Part shown: positions 32,440 to 40,603 of the stretch, in pieces
How the letters are laid out: every line of letters starts with the position of its first letter
Numbering within the stretch: the stretch's first letter is position 1
NCBI RefSeq assembly: GCF_004362055.1
Contig: NZ_SNXB01000005.1
Span: 1-64,000 of the forward strand
Source: Flavobacterium sp. 245
GTDB lineage: Bacteria > Bacteroidota > Bacteroidia > Flavobacteriales > Flavobacteriaceae
Direction: 5' to 3'
Length of the DNA stretch: 64,000 nucleotides
Program-made: the position numbers and the translations under genes
The notes under the pieces: model-generated
The model's database searches: none
Seen by the model: only the letters and a program-made list of their open reading frames with translations
Told to the model about the DNA's origin: nothing

Positions 32440-35295
32440 TTATTTACTCAAATACATTTTTCTTCTAGAGTACAATTCGTAAAATTGATCATCTTTCAAG
32501 TCATCAATAAACAAGATGCTTTCTCCCGTCGATTTCATTTCTGGCCCTAATGCTTTGTTTACATTCGGGAATTTGCTGAAAGAGAAAACTGGTTGTTTGA
32601 TCGCATATCCTTTTAATTGCGGATTGAAATCAAAGTCAGTTACTTTGTTATGACCTAACATTACTTTTGTAGCGTAGTTTACATAAGGTTCTCCATAAGC
32701 TTTTGCAATAAACGGAACCGTTCTTGAAGCTCTAGGGTTTGCTTCGATAATGTAAACCGTATCATCTTTTATCGCAAACTGAATGTTGATTAAACCAACC
32801 GTTTTTAATGCTCTCGCAATTTTATGCGTATGGTCTTTAATTTGCTGCATTACAAATTCTCCTAAGTTAAAAGGAGGCAAAGTAGCATTACTATCTCCAG
32901 AGTGAACACCGCAAGGCTCAATGTGCTCCATAATTCCGATGATGTAAACATTTCCATCAGCATCACAAATCGCATCAGCTTCAGCTTCAATTGCTCCAGC
33001 TAAATAGTGATCTAAAAGTAATTTATTTCCTGGAATCGTTTTCAACAAGTTGATAACGTGCTCTTCTAATTCTTTTTTGTTGATTACAATTTTCATACCC
33101 TGACCTCCTAATACATAAGAAGGACGAATCAATAATGGGAAATCTAATGTATCTGCAAGTGCAGAAGCTTCATCAGCAGTTTCCGCAATTCCGAATTTAG
33201 GGAAAGGAATGTGCAGTTCAGTCAATAAGTCTGAGAAACGGCCTCTGTCTTCAGCTAAATCAAGTGCATCAAAACTAGTTCCAATGATTTTTACACCGTA
33301 TTTAGAAAGTTTGTCAGCCAATTTCAATGCTGTCTGACCACCAAGCTGTACAATTACACCTTCAGGTTTTTCATGCTGAATGATGTCATAAATATGCTCC
33401 CAGAAAACGGGTTCGAAGTATAATTTATCAGCTGTATCAAAATCAGTCGAAACTGTTTCTGGATTACAGTTGATCATAATTGTCTCATAACCACATTCTT
33501 TCGCCGCCAAAACTCCGTGTACACAAGAATAATCAAACTCAATTCCCTGACCAATTCTGTTTGGTCCAGAACCTAAAACGATGATTTTCTTTTTATCAGT
33601 AACTATACTTTCGTTATCTACATAACGCTCACCATTTGCTTTTTCGATTTCAGCCTCAAAAGTTGAGTAGTAATAAGGGGTTTTTGCTTTAAATTCTGCT
33701 GCACAAGTATCAACCAATTTAAACACACGGTTAATGTTTTGATCCATACGCAAAGCATGCACTTCACTTTCAAGACAATTCATCATGTGTGCGATTTGTC
33801 TGTCTGCAAAACCTTTTTGTTTTGCCTCAAGCAATAAATCTTTCGGAAGATTTGAAACTTTATAATTAGAAATTTCTTTTTCTAGAGTATAAAGTTCTTC
33901 GTATTGTTTTAAGAACCACATATCGATTCTTGTAATTTCATGAATACGGCTCAACGGAATTCCCATTGCGATTGCATCATAAATCACAAAAACACGATCC
34001 CAACTTGCATAAGTCAGTTTCTCGATAATTTGTTCGTAGTTTTTGTACCCTTTTCCGTCAGCACCAATTCCATTTCTCTTAATCTCTAAAGATTGAGTCG
34101 CTTTGTGTAATGCTTCTTGGAAAGAACGTCCAATTCCCATAACCTCACCTACAGATTTCATCTGAAGACCTAAAGTTCTATCAGATCCTTCAAATTTATC
34201 GAAGTTCCAACGAGGTATTTTTACGATTACATAATCTAAAGTTGGTTCAAAAAGAGCCGAAGTAGATTTAGTAATTTGGTTTTGCAATTCATCTAAATTG
34301 TATCCTAAAGCAAGTTTAGAAGCGATTTTTGCAATTGGATAACCCGTTGCTTTTGATGCTAAAGCAGAAGAACGAGATACACGAGGATTAATCTCGATTG
34401 CTACGATATCTTCTTTTTCGTCTGGCGAAACTGCAAATTGTACGTTACATCCTCCCGCAAAATTTCCGATACTTCTCATCATTAAGATAGCGTAATCACG
34501 TAATTTTTGGAAAGTCGTATCAGATAAAGTCATTGCCGGAGCAACCGTAATCGAATCTCCAGTGTGGATTCCCATTGGGTCCATATTTTCGATAGAACAG
34601 ATAATTACAACATTGTCATTTTTATCTCTTAAAAGTTCTAATTCGTATTCTTTCCATCCCATCAAAGCTTTATCGATCAAAACTTCGTGAATTGGAGAAG
34701 CTTCAAGTCCGCGAGTTAAAAGCTCATCAAAATCTTCTTTTTTATAAACAACCGCTGCTCCAGTTCCTCCAAGTGTAAACGAAGGGCGAATTACAAGTGG
34801 GAAACCAAATTCCTGAGCAATTTCTTTTCCTTCTAAATATGAAGTAGCCGTTTTTGCAGGCGCAGTTGGTACATTTATTCTTTCTAAAAGCTGTTTAAAT
34901 TGCTCTCTGTCTTCTGTAATATTAATTGCATTTACATCAACCCCGATTAATCGCACTCCGAAATCCTGCCAGATTCCTTTTTCTTCAGCTTCCAAACACA
35001 AGTTCAAAGCAGTCTGACCCCCCATTGTAGGTAAAACAGCATCAATTTGTGGATGTTCCTTCAGAATTTCAATAATCGATTTTGTCGTTAAAGGTTTCAA
35101 ATAAATATGATCGGCCATAGATGGGTCGGTCATAATCGTTGCTGGGTTTGAGTTAATCAAGATAACTTCAATTCCTTCTTCACGAATTGAGCGTGCAGAT
35201 TGTGATCCTGCATAATCAAATTCGCAAGCTTGACCAATAACAATAGGTCCTGAACCTATTATTAAAACTGATTTTATTGATGTGTCTTTAGGCAT
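32440..35295 (-). CDS. carB: carbamoyl-phosphate synthase large subunit, without the C-terminal allosteric domain
   Basis: A 951-residue CarB that makes carbamoyl phosphate for arginine and pyrimidine synthesis. The first ATP-grasp half (about 1-400: GSGPIVIGQACEFDYAGSQS, RPSFTLGGTGAA, EINPRVSRSSALASKATG), the oligomerisation domain (about 400-550) and the second ATP-grasp half (about 560-935: GSGPNRIGQGIEFDYSCVHG, RPSYVLGGQGMKI, EANPRASRTVPF) are all present. The chain then stops at YSRRKMYLSK, where E. coli CarB (1073 residues) continues into the MGS-like allosteric domain. About 950 residues is, to my knowledge, usual in Flavobacteriia, so this is a lineage trait and not a frameshift. No carA is nearby. 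Confidence 0.95.
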   Translation of the reverse strand: MPKDTSIKSVLIIGSGPIVIGQACEFDYAGSQSARSIREEGIEVILINSNPATIMTDPSMADHIYLKPLTTKSIIEILKEHPQIDAVLPTMGGQTALNLCLEAEEKGIWQDFGVRLIGVDVNAINITEDREQFKQLLERINVPTAPAKTATSYLEGKEIAQEFGFPLVIRPSFTLGGTGAAVVYKKEDFDELLTRGLEASPIHEVLIDKALMGWKEYELELLRDKNDNVVIICSIENMDPMGIHTGDSITVAPAMTLSDTTFQKLRDYAILMMRSIGNFAGGCNVQFAVSPDEKEDIVAIEINPRVSRSSALASKATGYPIAKIASKLALGYNLDELQNQITKSTSALFEPTLDYVIVKIPRWNFDKFEGSDRTLGLQMKSVGEVMGIGRSFQEALHKATQSLEIKRNGIGADGKGYKNYEQIIEKLTYASWDRVFVIYDAIAMGIPLSRIHEITRIDMWFLKQYEELYTLEKEISNYKVSNLPKDLLLEAKQKGFADRQIAHMMNCLESEVHALRMDQNINRVFKLVDTCAAEFKAKTPYYYSTFEAEIEKANGERYVDNESIVTDKKKIIVLGSGPNRIGQGIEFDYSCVHGVLAAKECGYETIMINCNPETVSTDFDTADKLYFEPVFWEHIYDIIQHEKPEGVIVQLGGQTALKLADKLSKYGVKIIGTSFDALDLAEDRGRFSDLLTELHIPFPKFGIAETADEASALADTLDFPLLIRPSYVLGGQGMKIVINKKELEEHVINLLKTIPGNKLLLDHYLAGAIEAEADAICDADGNVYIIGIMEHIEPCGVHSGDSNATLPPFNLGEFVMQQIKDHTHKIARALKTVGLINIQFAIKDDTVYIIEANPRASRTVPFIAKAYGEPYVNYATKVMLGHNKVTDFDFNPQLKGYAIKQPVFSFSKFPNVNKALGPEMKSTGESILFIDDLKDDQFYELYSRRKMYLSK

Positions 35296-35367
35296 TTTGT
35301 ATGTATTGTGTAGTTATTATATTGTATTCAAAAAAACATTCACAGTGCATTAAAAACTAGAATGTTA

Positions 35368-35375
35368 CAAATTTA
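35368..35375 (-). promoter_or_regulatory. -7 promoter box for carB
   Basis: The minus strand reads TAAATTTG, a full match to TAnnTTTG, about 73 bases before the carB start at 35295. Confidence 0.45.
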
Positions 35376-35390
35376 TTACCGACAAGGTAT

Positions 35391-35421
35391 AAAAAAAGGC
35401 GATACTAAAAAAGTAATCGCC
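35391..35421 (-). terminator. intrinsic terminator of rpmH
   Basis: GGCGAT (35398-35403) pairs with ATCGCC (35416-35421); on the minus strand the hairpin is followed by a seven-base T-run. It lies 22 bases after the rpmH stop. Confidence 0.8.
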
Positions 35422-35442
35422 TTATGTATGTTTATACAAACA

Positions 35443-35604
35443 TTATTTTTTGTGTCTAGGCTCGCTAGAAACAGTCAATTTATGTCTTCCTTTTGCTCTT
35501 CTACGCGCTAGAACTTTTCTTCCATTCGCAGAAGCCATTCTGTCCATAAATCCGTGCTTATTTCTTCTTTTTCTTTTCGATGGTTGAAATGTTCTTTTGC
35601 TCAT
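35443..35604 (-). CDS. rpmH: 50S ribosomal protein L34
   Basis: A 53-residue, very basic protein that reads [20 protein letters not shown] from its start at 35604 and continues with [20 protein letters not shown]. These are the conserved T-[FY]-Q-P-S-x-x-K-R-x-x-x-H-G-F and A-x-R-R-x-K-G-R motifs of L34. The tail of nine residues ([10 protein letters not shown]) is longer than the 44-46 residues of E. coli L34, a common extension in Bacteroidota. The dnaA/rnpA neighbourhood of other phyla is absent; it stands alone with its own terminator upstream of carB. Confidence 0.97.
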
Positions 35605-35677
35605 TGCTTTGTATCTTTAAAATGGTATCTAATATCTGTTTTTCTGTTTTTGAATATCGTTGCTCAAAAACCGAGTG

Positions 35678-35685
35678 CAAATATA
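35678..35685 (-). promoter_or_regulatory. -7 promoter box for rpmH
   Basis: The minus strand reads TATATTTG, matching TAnnTTTG, 74 bases before the rpmH start. Confidence 0.5.
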
Positions 35686-35741
35686 CAAAGACTTTTTTTT
35701 CTGGCAAGCACTTTAATAAAAATATTTTTAATTCATTTTAC

Positions 35742-35749
35742 TATATTTG
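35742..35749 (+). promoter_or_regulatory. -7 promoter box for the small TPR-like membrane protein
   Basis: TATATTTG matches TAnnTTTG 22 bases before the ATG at 35772. Confidence 0.55.
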
Positions 35750-35771
35750 CAATCACAAATTTACATTAATT

Positions 35772-36287
35772 ATGTTTCATAAAAATATTAAACTTATTTT
35801 GGCCGGACTTCTTGTAGTTGCTGGCATTTGGCAATTTACAGAAAGTAATATCGGGAATGGTATATTTTTGCTTTTACTTACTGCTATTCCTATTTTCCTT
35901 TATTTTAAAAACGAATTTATCTTATTAGCTTTCCTTAAATTAAGAAAACAAGACTTCGAAGGAGCTAAAAAGTGGTTATCATACATTAAAAATCCAGAAG
36001 GTGCCTTAGTAAGAAAACAACAGGGATACTTTAATTACCTTCACGGAATTATGTTGTCTCAAACTAATATCAACCAAGCTGAGAAACATTTCAAGAAAGC
36101 AATCGAACTTGGACTATCAATGGATATGGATTTAGCAGTAGCTAAATTGAACCTTGCCGGAGTTGCAATGTCACGCCGCAGAAAGCTTGAAGCTACTAAT
36201 TTATTGAATGAAGCTAAGAAATTAGACAAACAAGGCATGCTGAAAGAACAAATCACGATGATGAAAGAACAAATGAAGAAAATCTAA
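35772..36287 (+). CDS. small membrane protein with TPR-like helical C-terminus (DUF2892-like N-terminus)
   Basis: A 171-residue protein. Two hydrophobic helices at about 6-23 (IKLILAGLLVVAGIWQF) and 30-48 (GIFLLLLTAIPIFLYF) resemble the DUF2892 inner-membrane hairpin. The cytoplasmic remainder forms helical pairs with TPR character: LRKQDFEGAKKWL, YFNYLHGIMLSQTNINQAEK and AVAKLNLAGVAMSRRRKLEA. The ATG at 35772 is chosen because the upstream extension is low-complexity and crosses the -7 box. It probably scaffolds protein contacts at the inner membrane. Monocistronic, with a terminator at 36309-36347. Confidence 0.7.
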   Translation: MFHKNIKLILAGLLVVAGIWQFTESNIGNGIFLLLLTAIPIFLYFKNEFILLAFLKLRKQDFEGAKKWLSYIKNPEGALVRKQQGYFNYLHGIMLSQTNINQAEKHFKKAIELGLSMDMDLAVAKLNLAGVAMSRRRKLEATNLLNEAKKLDKQGMLKEQITMMKEQMKKI

Positions 36288-36308
36288 ACTTCTTTAAATT
36301 ACAATATT

Positions 36309-36347
36309 AAAAATCCCAAATTCTAAAAAGAGTTTGGGATTTTTTTT
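36309..36347 (+). terminator. intrinsic terminator
   Basis: AAATCCCAAA (36311-36320) pairs with TTTGGGATTT (36333-36342), followed by a T-run of eight. Confidence 0.9.
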
Positions 36348-36429
36348 GTCGTTGCGAGAAACAAAGCAATCTCAGTTAGCATTTCACTAACACCCTTTTT
36401 CGTGTGGTTGCTTCGTTCCTCGCAATGAC
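36348..36429. repeat. second, partly decayed copy of the GTCATTGCGAGGAACGAAGC inverted repeat
   Basis: The right arm (36408-36429) is identical to the one at 3043-3064. The left arm (36348-36369) carries three changes, so the stem is imperfect. Loop length is 38 bases. It lies directly after a terminator. Confidence 0.85.
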
Positions 36430-36441
36430 TTTGCACAACAT

Positions 36442-36489
36442 CTTTGTCGAGCCACTTGCGAAGATTTCTCCCTACGTTCGAAATGACAA
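36442..36489. repeat. decayed copy of the 23599-23700 repeat arm
   Basis: TCTTTGTCGAG, then GAAGATTTCTCC and CGAAATGACA parallel the right part of the element in the cob locus (TCTTTGTCGAGC, GGAGATTTCTCC, CGAAATGACA) with scattered changes. The left arm is not present. Confidence 0.65.
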
Positions 36490-36544
36490 GTTGGTAGATA
36501 GATCTTTACTAAACTCCGGGAACTTGAAACTTGAAACTAAATTT

Positions 36545-37204
36545 TTAATCCTCCAATATAATAGACGGCAAATTCTCATTGAGCCATTTGTATTTATTCA
36601 GAATCATAATATGAGTACCGCCTTTTACAACAATACACTTGTCAATATATTTTATAGGAAAAACATCATCTTGATCACCGTGAATATGAATCACATTATC
36701 ATCAACTTCATTTCTGTCCCATAAAATAACCGATTCTACAGCCCATTGCAGATAATTAAGATCACGGACTGCCAAAAACTTCTCATATAATTTAATTCGT
36801 TTGTTTACTTTTTCTCCAAAAGAATATTTAGCTAGATTTTCAATATTCAGAATCAGCTTCATCGGAATTAGTTTATAAGCTTTGGTTTTCTTGCCGATTT
36901 TCATTCTTCGCGGAAATTCAGCATTGCTTCTTACACTCGAAATAATAATTACTTTTTTCGTTTTTATATGTTTTGAAATTTCCTGAACCAAAATTCCTCC
37001 AAAGGAAACTCCAATCAAAACCGGATTTTCATGTTTGATATTTTTCGCAATTCGAATAGCATAATCAGACAAAGATTCTTTAGGTTTAGGAATCTCCCAT
37101 TCAAGCAAATAGGTTTCAAAAACAGATTCGTCTAATTTAATTCTTTCAAAAATGGCTGGGCTAGCCGCCAAGCCTGGCATAAAATAAACAGGAATTTTAC
37201 TCAT
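36545..37204 (-). CDS. alpha/beta hydrolase
   Basis: A 219-residue alpha/beta-hydrolase-fold protein. The nucleophile elbow is GVSFGG (residues about 64-69, Ser in the centre), after the oxyanion-type segment YFMPGLAASPAIF at 7-19. The late block HIHGDQDDVFPIKYI supplies the catalytic Asp region, and GGTHIMI the His. No signal peptide. Substrate unknown; a small-ester hydrolase or thioesterase is most likely. Confidence 0.82.
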   Translation of the reverse strand: MSKIPVYFMPGLAASPAIFERIKLDESVFETYLLEWEIPKPKESLSDYAIRIAKNIKHENPVLIGVSFGGILVQEISKHIKTKKVIIISSVRSNAEFPRRMKIGKKTKAYKLIPMKLILNIENLAKYSFGEKVNKRIKLYEKFLAVRDLNYLQWAVESVILWDRNEVDDNVIHIHGDQDDVFPIKYIDKCIVVKGGTHIMILNKYKWLNENLPSIILED

Positions 37205-37483
37205 TTGTCAAAAACGGTATTTTAATTACAAATCTCTATTTCAATATAAATGTACTTTTTTTAACAATATGCACATCAAATCTTACACCATAATCCATAT
37301 TAAAACAAATAAAATTACAAAATATTTAAAAAACGCTCTCTTAAAAAAATAATTCCATATTGAAAATCAAATGATTAACTTTGCATTCCAAATCATTCAT
37401 GTTTAATACCTTATATAAGCATTTAAACAGAATACGCCCGAAATCTATTTTATATTTTAAACCTGCTAAAAAAATGACAAATT

Positions 37484-37789
37484 ATGGAATCTATTGAAAC
37501 TACACTAGCAATTAAAGACAACACTTTTGCGAGACAATTTGAAACTTTAGCTCCTGAAGGAATGCTTTCTGTTGAATATTCATTTCAAGAAAAGAAAATT
37601 TTCCTAACCAAAATCAACACACCTGAAGGCTATGACAATCAAGCCGTACTTGACAACATGTTGAAAAACATCATGGAATTGAATACAGAGAAAAAATTCA
37701 GAGTTGTTCCTATTCATCCAAAGATTGTTACTTTTTTCAAAAAAAATCCGAAATACAAAGAATTGCTTCCTCCTGGAATCAGGATTTAA
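37484..37789 (+). CDS. small GNAT-fold N-acetyltransferase-like protein
   Basis: A 101-residue protein of the short GCN5-related group (YjdJ-like) that carries only the core acyl-CoA-binding part. FARQFETLAPEGMLSVEYSF, FLTKINTPEGYDNQAVLDNM and VPIHPKIVTFFKKNPKYKEL, with the conserved P-x-x-P-x-x-V-x-x-F ending, match. The usual R-G-x-G-x-A acetyl-CoA loop is not seen, so CoA binding is doubtful. It overlaps the convergent DASS transporter stop by 4 bases. Confidence 0.72.
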   Translation: MESIETTLAIKDNTFARQFETLAPEGMLSVEYSFQEKKIFLTKINTPEGYDNQAVLDNMLKNIMELNTEKKFRVVPIHPKIVTFFKKNPKYKELLPPGIRI

Positions 37790-39216
37790 AAATCACCAAT
37801 TAATCGGAGCCACAAACCTCCTATTACCATATAGATAAAGAGCATAACCAATCCAGTTATCAGCCCTTTGACCCACCAGCTTTTTAGGTCGACATAACCG
37901 CTACCAAAAAAGACTGGTGCCGGTCCATGTCCGTAATGCGTTAAAGTTCCGTATATCGATCCCACAAAACCAAGCATAAAAGCAAGAAGCAAGCCCGGAA
38001 TTCCGAGTGAAACTCCAACTCCCAACAACGCTGCATACATAGCGGCTACGTGTGCCGTTGCACTTGCAAAAAGATAGTGACTGAAAAAGTACACCAATAT
38101 AATAATAGGAAAAGCCATTTGCCAGCTTAGCCCACCTATTTCAGCTTTAACCAAATCGCTAAACCACGCAATAAAACCTAGTTCATTTAAAGAACTTGCC
38201 ATCATTACCAAAACTGAGAACCAAACGATTGTATCCCAAGCGCCTTTTTCAGCTTTTACATCATCCCAAGTTAAAACTGAAGTCAAAAGCAAAATAACCA
38301 AACCAATAAAAGCAGTTGTTGTAGCATCTATAGAAAAGAGATCACCTGTCATCCATAAAAACAATAAAATAAAAAAAGTCAACAGCATCATCCACTCGTT
38401 TCGCGTAATTGACCCCATTTCTTTAAGTTTTTGAGCCGCAATTTGAGGCGCATCTCCTGTTTTTTTAAGCTCTGGCGGATAAATTTTATATAACACAAAC
38501 GGAATTACAAAAAACGAAACTAAACCAGGAACAATCGCAGCCGTGGCCCAAGAAATCCAAGTAATTTTAATTCCGAGATTAAGCGCAAATTTTTGACACA
38601 TTGGATTACTTGCCGTCCCCGTCAAAAACATGGACGAAGCAATAAGATTAGCATTATAACTGCTCAAGGTAAGATACGAACCTAGCTTTCTATGTGTTTC
38701 TGGCTGATCAGGCATCGAACCAAAGCTCATTGACATCGACTTCATAATCGGATAAATAATTCCACCACCTCGAGCCGTATTACTTGGAACAGCAGGAGCC
38801 AAAACTAAATCAGCCAAACCTAATCCATAAGCAAGTCCAAGCGAACTTTTACCGAAAATTCGAATAAACAAAAAAGCTATTCGGTTTCCTAAACCTGTTT
38901 TTATAAATCCTCTGGCAATAAAAAATGAAATCCCAATAAGCCAGATTACTTTATCTCCAAAACCCTTTAATGCCAATGTTATAGATTTACCAGCCTCGCC
39001 AGGCGCCAAAACCTGCGAAAAAGCCGTCAAAGCAATAGCGATCATACACATAGTTCCCATTGGAGCCGCTTTTAGAATAATTCCTAAAATAGTAGCTACA
39101 AAAATTGCAAATAAATGCCAAGCTTCAACAACAACACCATTTGGAGCAGGAATCAGCCAAATTGCAACTCCAACGGCAAGTGTGATAATGGTTTGAGGGA
39201 TTTGTACTTCTTTCAT
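37786..39216 (-). CDS. DASS family sodium-coupled anion (dicarboxylate) symporter
   Basis: A 476-residue inner-membrane carrier with 11 or more helices. The family motifs SNTARGGGIIYPIMKSM (residues about 142-158) and LTGTASNPMCQKFA (about 192-205) are the two substrate and sodium sites with the S-N-T signature. Closest in character to the 2-oxoglutarate/malate and citrate:succinate group (CitT-like). The porin gene lies 20 bases upstream on the same strand, so porin and carrier probably import an anion together across the two membranes. Confidence 0.87.
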   Translation of the reverse strand: MKEVQIPQTIITLAVGVAIWLIPAPNGVVVEAWHLFAIFVATILGIILKAAPMGTMCMIAIALTAFSQVLAPGEAGKSITLALKGFGDKVIWLIGISFFIARGFIKTGLGNRIAFLFIRIFGKSSLGLAYGLGLADLVLAPAVPSNTARGGGIIYPIMKSMSMSFGSMPDQPETHRKLGSYLTLSSYNANLIASSMFLTGTASNPMCQKFALNLGIKITWISWATAAIVPGLVSFFVIPFVLYKIYPPELKKTGDAPQIAAQKLKEMGSITRNEWMMLLTFFILLFLWMTGDLFSIDATTTAFIGLVILLLTSVLTWDDVKAEKGAWDTIVWFSVLVMMASSLNELGFIAWFSDLVKAEIGGLSWQMAFPIIILVYFFSHYLFASATAHVAAMYAALLGVGVSLGIPGLLLAFMLGFVGSIYGTLTHYGHGPAPVFFGSGYVDLKSWWVKGLITGLVMLFIYMVIGGLWLRLIGDF

Positions 39217-39236
39217 AAAAACAAGATTTAAGTTAA

Positions 39237-40388
39237 TTAAAGCCTAAGCTGGAGCTGTATTAAAAACAAGTTATTATCGTAGGTGGTTGTATCTGGAACA
39301 TTTTTATCAAATCGGTCAATTTGAAATCCTGCCTCAATTCGTCCTCTATACGCTTTTCCAAATTCAAGGCTCACCATTGGCGTATAGGCCTGTCTTAGAT
39401 TTGAATCAATTTTATAACTCGGATCAAATCTTTCATAACGACACGAAAATTCTAAAGAGGTTAATTTATTATAATCAACAACATATCTAAAATTTGGCAA
39501 AAAGTAAATACCTCGCATTTGATAATCTGCAACATCTGGAGTTCTTGAAGCAACTGGCAGAGAAAAATACAAATTATGATTTGTTCCCTGCTTGTATTCA
39601 ATCTGTAAATCAAAACTGAATTTGTCAGTAATTTTAAAATTACTTGTGATATCGGCACCAATTGCAAAAACATCTTCTTTGAAAACTTTTCCAAAACCTC
39701 CGTTTAAACCCAAATTAATACCCTGTTTTTTCGACAACTCCAAAACCCATCTTGTTGAAAATTGTTTGCCATTATCTTTATCCATTTCTGCATTTTTTCC
39801 GTTTCCATTCAAAACAGAAACAGCATAATTCACTGGTATTTTTCCAATATCAAAAGCACCTGTTGCCGATGCCCCAATTTGAAAACTTGTCCAGCCGTTC
39901 TTTCCAAATTCATAATATTGATTAGAAAAATCGAACGACTTAATAATATCTACAGGCACCAATTCCTCAATACCAAATGCAGGTCTGAACTGCCCACCAG
40001 TTAGCGCTATATATTTATTAAAAGTATATTTTCCGTAAGCATTTTCAAGAACTTTTCCCTTAGTATCAGATTTGAAATCAGCCAAGTTTACTAAAATTAC
40101 GACTTCAGTTTCTTTACTAAGCTTTGCATTAAGTCCCACACGCATTCTTTTGATATCAAAGGAACTTTGAGTGACATTTCCTGTTGAATGATGCGCTCCC
40201 AAAACATCAACATTATCTTCAAAACTTTCTAAATACCTGGCTTGTAAAAGTCCTTTAAATTGAAATGCTGGATACTTAATATCACTTTCAGAATCAGTCG
40301 TCGGTTGAGCTGCTAATGATTGTGCATTCGAAAGCAATGGCACAAAAAATAAAACAAGAATAATTTGAAAAAGTAACGTCTTTCTCAT
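39237..40388 (-). CDS. outer-membrane porin (OprP/OprO-like)
   Basis: A 383-residue porin. The chosen ATG at 40388 gives a clean signal peptide (RKTLLFQIILVLFFVPLLSNAQ); an earlier in-frame start adds 26 non-family residues. The mature protein shows FKGLLQARYLESF, FDIKRMRVGLNAKLSKETEV, ALTGGQFRPAFGIEELVP and a C-terminal strand FLIQLQLRL with terminal leucine. The group includes phosphate- and polyphosphate-selective porins. It is directly upstream of the DASS anion carrier, which supports an anion-uptake role. Confidence 0.83.
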   Translation of the reverse strand: MRKTLLFQIILVLFFVPLLSNAQSLAAQPTTDSESDIKYPAFQFKGLLQARYLESFEDNVDVLGAHHSTGNVTQSSFDIKRMRVGLNAKLSKETEVVILVNLADFKSDTKGKVLENAYGKYTFNKYIALTGGQFRPAFGIEELVPVDIIKSFDFSNQYYEFGKNGWTSFQIGASATGAFDIGKIPVNYAVSVLNGNGKNAEMDKDNGKQFSTRWVLELSKKQGINLGLNGGFGKVFKEDVFAIGADITSNFKITDKFSFDLQIEYKQGTNHNLYFSLPVASRTPDVADYQMRGIYFLPNFRYVVDYNKLTSLEFSCRYERFDPSYKIDSNLRQAYTPMVSLEFGKAYRGRIEAGFQIDRFDKNVPDTTTYDNNLFLIQLQLRL

Positions 40389-40552
40389 AGGCTTATATAG
40401 TAAACTTTTAAAAAGGTCAAAAAAATCTTTTACACAATAAAAAAAAGACAAATACTTATAAATCAATACAAAAGCAGTTATAAATATAATAAAAAAACAA
40501 CAACTTGTAAAAATAATTGCATTAAAATATAGTTATCAATTTTAACAAAGCA

Positions 40553-40586
40553 AAAAAAAGGCGCAAGAATCAACTTGCGCCTTTTT
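40553..40586 (-). terminator. intrinsic terminator of the ABC-F gene
   Basis: GGCGCAAG (40560-40567) pairs with CTTGCGCC (40574-40581), with an A-run before and T-run after; on the minus strand it follows the ABC-F stop. Confidence 0.92.
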
Positions 40587-40603
40587 ACTATTTTAGAAGA
40601 TTT

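Noticed and set aside
32440..35295. Frameshifted or truncated carB pseudogene
   Set aside because: Both ATP-grasp halves are complete and the reading frame ends cleanly at a position I recall as usual for flavobacterial CarB; a terminator follows.
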